In this document: piece by piece, positions 7,343 to 9,735 of the stretch | Numbering within the stretch: the stretch's first letter is position 1 | Layout of the letters: every line of letters begins with the position of its first letter | Assembly (NCBI GenBank): GCA_007129985.1 | Contig: SKUL01000072.1 | Coordinates: forward strand, 1 to 9,735 | Direction: 5' to 3' | From: Flavobacteriales bacterium | GTDB lineage: Bacteria > Bacteroidota > Bacteroidia > Flavobacteriales_D > SKUL01 | Length of the DNA: 9,735 nt | Notes under the pieces: model-generated | What the model was told of the DNA's origin: nothing | What the model saw: the letters and a program-made list of their open reading frames with translations, nothing else | Databases searched by the model: none | Translations under genes and position numbers: made by a program

Positions 7343-8734
7343 ATGAACCTATTACGACTTTGTGTTTCTCTCGTAGTTGTTTGTACCATCAACCTGATGT
7401 ACGCGCAGGCGCAGCCTGTTCCCCGTTTCGAGAATCCGGAAAAGATGCCTGGTGAGGTAAACAGTGGAGCTGCGGAAGAGAGCTTACCCCTTATGTCTAA
7501 TGACGGATCCATCATGTTCTTCGTGCGCTCATTTCACCCCGACAACACAGGGGGTGTGAAAGGCGGACACGACATATGGTACTGCCGAAAAAACGATGAT
7601 GGAACATGGACTGAAGCATCCAATGATCTTGGTCCGCTCAACTCAAAAGGCAACAATGCGGTAGCAGGTATCAGCGAGGATGGCAACACCATTTACCTCG
7701 TTAATACATATGAGCGTCGCAATCAGACCGGCGTTGGTTTGTCGAAATCGACCTACGAGGATGGAAAATGGAACACGCCAGTAAATGAAAAGGTCCCCGG
7801 GGTAAACCCAGTGAACGAGTTTTACAGCTTTTACGTGACTCCGGAAGAAGATATCATGTTCATATCCATGCAAGACAACTTCTCGAAAGGAAAAAATGAC
7901 CTGTATGTTGTTCTCAAAGATGAGCAAGGAAGCTGGAATGTTCCTGTGAATCTTGGAGACAGAATCAATACAGCAGGGGATGAAATCTCTCCCTATCTCT
8001 CCCCTGACCGTCAGAGACTATATTTCGCCACTGATGGGCGGGCAGGCATGGGCGGTTACGACATCTTCTACTCCGACCGTCAGGATGAGGGTTGGACTAA
8101 CTGGAGTGTACCCGTTAACCTTTCAGGAGTGAACTCCGGAGATTTTGATGCTTACTTTTCTCTATACGAAGACGGAACTGCTTTCTTTTGCAGTAGTCGC
8201 AATGACACCATTGCAAACGTCTTCAGCACTCGCTTGGTAGTTGAGGAAGAAGAAGACGATGATGACGATGTGATTGCTGATGAAGATACCACGACTGACC
8301 CAAAACTAGGAGAAGATGGCGTATTTGAAGAAGACGAAACCATTAAAGTGGTAGGGATTGACCAAAAACCCCTTGACCCACGAAGTCAAATTGCCAACAA
8401 TCAAGCCCTGGACAATATCTACTTTGACTATGACAAGTACTTTTTACGGGCAAAAAGTAAGGAAGTACTCGACGTGGTTGTAGCAGAACTCAAGAAAGAC
8501 GCAGGACTAAAAGTACGTTTGGTTGGCCATTGCGACGACCGCGGAAGTCAGGAGTACAACCTGCCTCTTTCGAAAAATCGCGCAAACGCTGCCAAAGAAT
8601 ATCTGGAGACTAAAGGTATAGCTGCCAACAGAATTGAAATTGCCGGTAAGGGTAAAAAACAACCTGCGGCTTCCAATGAAACCGAGGAAGGACGGCAACT
8701 CAACCGAAGGGTAGAGATTTATTTCAGAGACTAA
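7343..8734 (+). CDS. OmpA-family protein with PD40 (WD40-like) beta-propeller region
   Basis: The 463-residue exported protein has a signal peptide (MNLLRL through MYAQAQ). A PD40-type propeller region spans about residues 45-295, with repeated 'S-D-G/D-R ... I/L-Y-F' blades such as LSPDRQRLYFATDG, each followed by GGxDIWY or GGYDIFY. An acidic linker (about 300-333) leads to a C-terminal OmpA peptidoglycan-binding domain (about 357-463). D398 in GHCDDRG and R413 in LSKNR, 15 residues apart, correspond to the pair that holds the diaminopimelate residue in OmpA proteins. The domain ends with LNRRVEIYF. The architecture resembles the T9SS component PorE and similar PD40-OmpA proteins, but no N-terminal TPR or carboxypeptidase-regulatory domain is seen. 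The ATG at 7343 fits the signal peptide better than the in-frame GTG at 7334. It is the last gene of the operon, 13 bases after the PorP/SprF gene. Its likely role is tethering the outer-membrane assembly to peptidoglycan. Confidence 0.9.
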   Translation: MNLLRLCVSLVVVCTINLMYAQAQPVPRFENPEKMPGEVNSGAAEESLPLMSNDGSIMFFVRSFHPDNTGGVKGGHDIWYCRKNDDGTWTEASNDLGPLNSKGNNAVAGISEDGNTIYLVNTYERRNQTGVGLSKSTYEDGKWNTPVNEKVPGVNPVNEFYSFYVTPEEDIMFISMQDNFSKGKNDLYVVLKDEQGSWNVPVNLGDRINTAGDEISPYLSPDRQRLYFATDGRAGMGGYDIFYSDRQDEGWTNWSVPVNLSGVNSGDFDAYFSLYEDGTAFFCSSRNDTIANVFSTRLVVEEEEDDDDDVIADEDTTTDPKLGEDGVFEEDETIKVVGIDQKPLDPRSQIANNQALDNIYFDYDKYFLRAKSKEVLDVVVAELKKDAGLKVRLVGHCDDRGSQEYNLPLSKNRANAAKEYLETKGIAANRIEIAGKGKKQPAASNETEEGRQLNRRVEIYFRD

Positions 8735-8739
8735 CATCC

Positions 8740-8769
8740 GAGAACGTTTTGTTTCAATTTGAGAACGTT
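8740..8769 (+). repeat. Pair of 9-bp direct repeats (GAGAACGTT) between the OmpA stop and the terminator
   Basis: GAGAACGTT occurs at 8740-8748 and again at 8761-8769, start to start 21 bases. The AACGTT core is itself palindromic. The second copy ends exactly where the terminator stem begins. The spacing of two helical turns could suit a protein-binding site, but two copies could also be chance. No function is assigned. Confidence 0.4.
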
Positions 8770-8800
8770 AAAGGGCGGTGCTGAGACACTGCCCTTTTTG
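8770..8800 (+). terminator. Intrinsic terminator closing the three-gene operon
   Basis: The left arm AAAGGGCGGTG (8770-8780) pairs with the right arm CACTGCCCTTT (8787-8797) through 11 pairs including one G-U, around a six-base loop CTGAGA. The right arm runs into a T5 stretch (8795-8799) followed by GTTGTTG. It lies 35 bases after the OmpA stop codon and is well placed to end the operon. Confidence 0.85.
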
Positions 8801-9068
8801 TTGTCGCCCTGCGAGCTAATCATTTTAGTCATTGATAACATGATTTTTACAGCAGAGCCAAAACAAACACACTTTCTTTGCTTGCCGGTGTCCGAAAGAA
8901 TCAAGACGCATTATTTTTCATTGGATATCAAACGTTTAGTAGCATATCACTACATTTTAACATCATTCTCTTGACATTCATCTACGAAAATCAGAATTTT
9001 GTCGTGGTCAATTTTCACTAAGTCGAAATATTGAAACTTTTTCAAAACGTAAAATCAAACACATAGCT
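8801..9068. other. Gene-free stretch with leader of the small exported-protein gene
   Basis: These 268 bases are AT-rich next to the flanking genes. I see no supported coding frame, RNA gene or mobile-element trace in them. The only structured signal is the promoter-like pair at 8971-9001. An open frame running from a TTG at 8759 to 8974 passes through the terminator hairpin, lacks family features and is not accepted as a gene. Confidence 0.6.
8971..9001 (+). promoter_or_regulatory. Candidate promoter (TTG-N20-GAATTTTG) for the small exported protein
   Basis: TTG at 8971-8973 (in TTGACA) is followed after 20 bases by GAATTTTG at 8994-9001. This differs from TAnnTTTG only at the first base. 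Transcription from here would give a leader of about 60 bases before the ATG at 9069. The imperfect -7 element keeps confidence moderate. Confidence 0.4.
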
Positions 9069-9440
9069 ATGAAGCAACAACTACTTTCCATCATCAAAAC
9101 AAGCATGCTCACTTTTGTTGGGCTTTTGCTGTTCGGAACACTATCAGCGCAAGACGTACGCGTAGCCAACCTAACCCCCGAAGGGTACATTGAACTCAAC
9201 GCGGGCGATGAGCCAAACGGCCATTTTATCATTGATGTATCGCACATGAGCTTTGAAAGCCCGGCAGAAATGACGCAATACTTTCAGGCTCGCTGTTGTG
9301 AAAACTTTCTTCTTCGCGGAATGCCTTCCGAAGGCAAGGTACTTCTCGTTGTGATGGGCAATAACAAACCCAATTGGGATGTTGCCGCATGGAACGCGCA
9401 CTTCGCTGAACGTTTGGAAGAAAATCCGATTGGTGAGTAA
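9069..9440 (+). CDS. Small exported protein of unknown function with a di-cysteine motif
   Basis: The 123-residue protein has a clear signal peptide (MKQQLLSIIK, hydrophobic core LTFVGLLLFG, end TLSAQ at residue 28). The mature part is about 95 residues. It contains an FIIDVSHMSF segment (53-62), a helix-like block SPAEMTQYFQARCC with adjacent cysteines at 76 and 77, and a beta-like KVLLVVMG segment. It then ends in a charged tail. The alternation of beta and alpha stretches suggests a small folded periplasmic or secreted domain. I do not recognise the family. No lipobox or T9SS sorting domain is seen, so a periplasmic location is the simplest reading. It follows a terminator and has its own candidate promoter. 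The next gene begins 50 bases downstream with no hairpin between, so the two may be co-transcribed. Confidence 0.75.
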   Translation: MKQQLLSIIKTSMLTFVGLLLFGTLSAQDVRVANLTPEGYIELNAGDEPNGHFIIDVSHMSFESPAEMTQYFQARCCENFLLRGMPSEGKVLLVVMGNNKPNWDVAAWNAHFAERLEENPIGE

Positions 9441-9490
9441 TCACCCCCAACCTTATTGAATTCAGAAAAACCCCTTTTAATCACGCTAAC

Positions 9491-9735
9491 ATGAAAAACT
9501 TTTACGCGCATTTTACAAGTATGATGATTGCCTTGTGTTGCCTGATAGCCAGCCCGGCCTCAGCGCAACTCAATGTTGTCAGCTCATCAGATGCTCATCA
9601 GCTTGCCAGCTCCATTGTAGGCAGTGGTGTTTCTGTGAGCAACGTATCTCTCAACTGCGGTCCCAATGGCGCAGGGCTGTTTAACAACGGAGATGCTACC
9701 AACCTCAATCTGGACGAAGGCGTACTGCTCACCAC
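9491..9735 (+). CDS. Choice-of-anchor L domain protein, N-terminal 81 residues (partial, runs off the right edge)
   Basis: From the ATG at 9491 the frame stays open to the edge of the window. A signal peptide (MKNFYAHF ... MMIALCCLIAS ... ASAQ, about residues 1-26) is followed by SSSDAHQLASSIVGSGVSV, then SNVSLNCG, GAGLFNNGDATNLNL and DEGVLLTT. This is the characteristic opening of the choice-of-anchor L domain: an 'LxxxIxGxGVxVSN' block, then 'GxFxxGxxTNLxLxxGxxLTT'. Such proteins in Bacteroidota are large secreted surface proteins that often end in a T9SS sorting domain, which would lie outside the window. The fit of the opening block and signal peptide supports the start. The gene lies 50 bases after the small di-cysteine protein on the same strand. 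The likely role, inferred from the family, is a second surface or adhesion protein beside the HYR protein operon. Confidence 0.82.
   Translation, partial: MKNFYAHFTSMMIALCCLIASPASAQLNVVSSSDAHQLASSIVGSGVSVSNVSLNCGPNGAGLFNNGDATNLNLDEGVLLT

Noticed and set aside
8759..8974. 71-codon plus-strand open frame after the OmpA gene
   Set aside because: It starts at a TTG, runs through the terminator hairpin, has no ribosome-binding or family signal, and ends in AT-rich spacer.
9171..9511. Three overlapping minus-strand open frames over the small exported-protein gene
   Set aside because: They mirror the coding frame of a protein with a clear signal peptide and have no features of their own.

Overview
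The window looks like a chromosomal segment of a member of the Bacteroidota. The evidence is a giant secreted protein ending in a gliding-motility-associated (CHU_C, type B) type IX secretion sorting domain, a PorP/SprF-family outer-membrane protein directly behind it, an OmpA/PD40 protein, a choice-of-anchor L protein, and promoter elements of the Bacteroidota type (TTG ... TAnnTTTG) with little Shine-Dalgarno signal. Base composition looks balanced (by eye, not AT-rich like many Flavobacterium). A genus cannot be assigned.

Layout. (1) 1-176, minus strand: the 5' end of a tex-like gene for an RNA-binding transcription accessory protein, running off the left edge. (2) 262-1122, plus: a six-transmembrane voltage-gated K+ channel with a C-terminal four-cysteine zinc ribbon, transcribed divergently from tex. 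Perfect TAnnTTTG motifs lie in front of both divergent genes. (3) 1266-8800: an apparent three-gene operon with a good promoter (TTG-N21-TATATTTG) in front and a strong intrinsic terminator behind. It encodes a 1668-aa surface protein with 13 tandem HYR domains and a type B T9SS signal, a 325-aa PorP/SprF protein, and a 463-aa PD40-OmpA protein. (4) 8801-9068: a gene-free stretch with one plausible promoter. (5) 9069-9440: a small exported protein of unknown function. (6) 9491 to the right edge: the start of a choice-of-anchor L protein, probably another secreted surface protein.

How the genes fit together. Region 3 resembles the SprB/SprF arrangement known from Flavobacterium johnsoniae, in which a very large repeat-rich adhesin is exported by the T9SS and needs a cognate SprF-type partner to reach or attach to the cell surface. 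The inferred model is that the HYR protein is cargo, the PorP/SprF protein its outer-membrane partner, and the OmpA protein a peptidoglycan-tethered periplasmic component. Nothing in the window is clearly a wholly undescribed system. The most noteworthy points are the self-contained cargo/partner/anchor operon, two related PKD-like domains bracketing the HYR array, the channel-zinc ribbon fusion, and the small di-cysteine exported protein beside a second adhesin-like gene. No RNA genes, insertion sequences, CRISPR arrays or attachment sites were seen.
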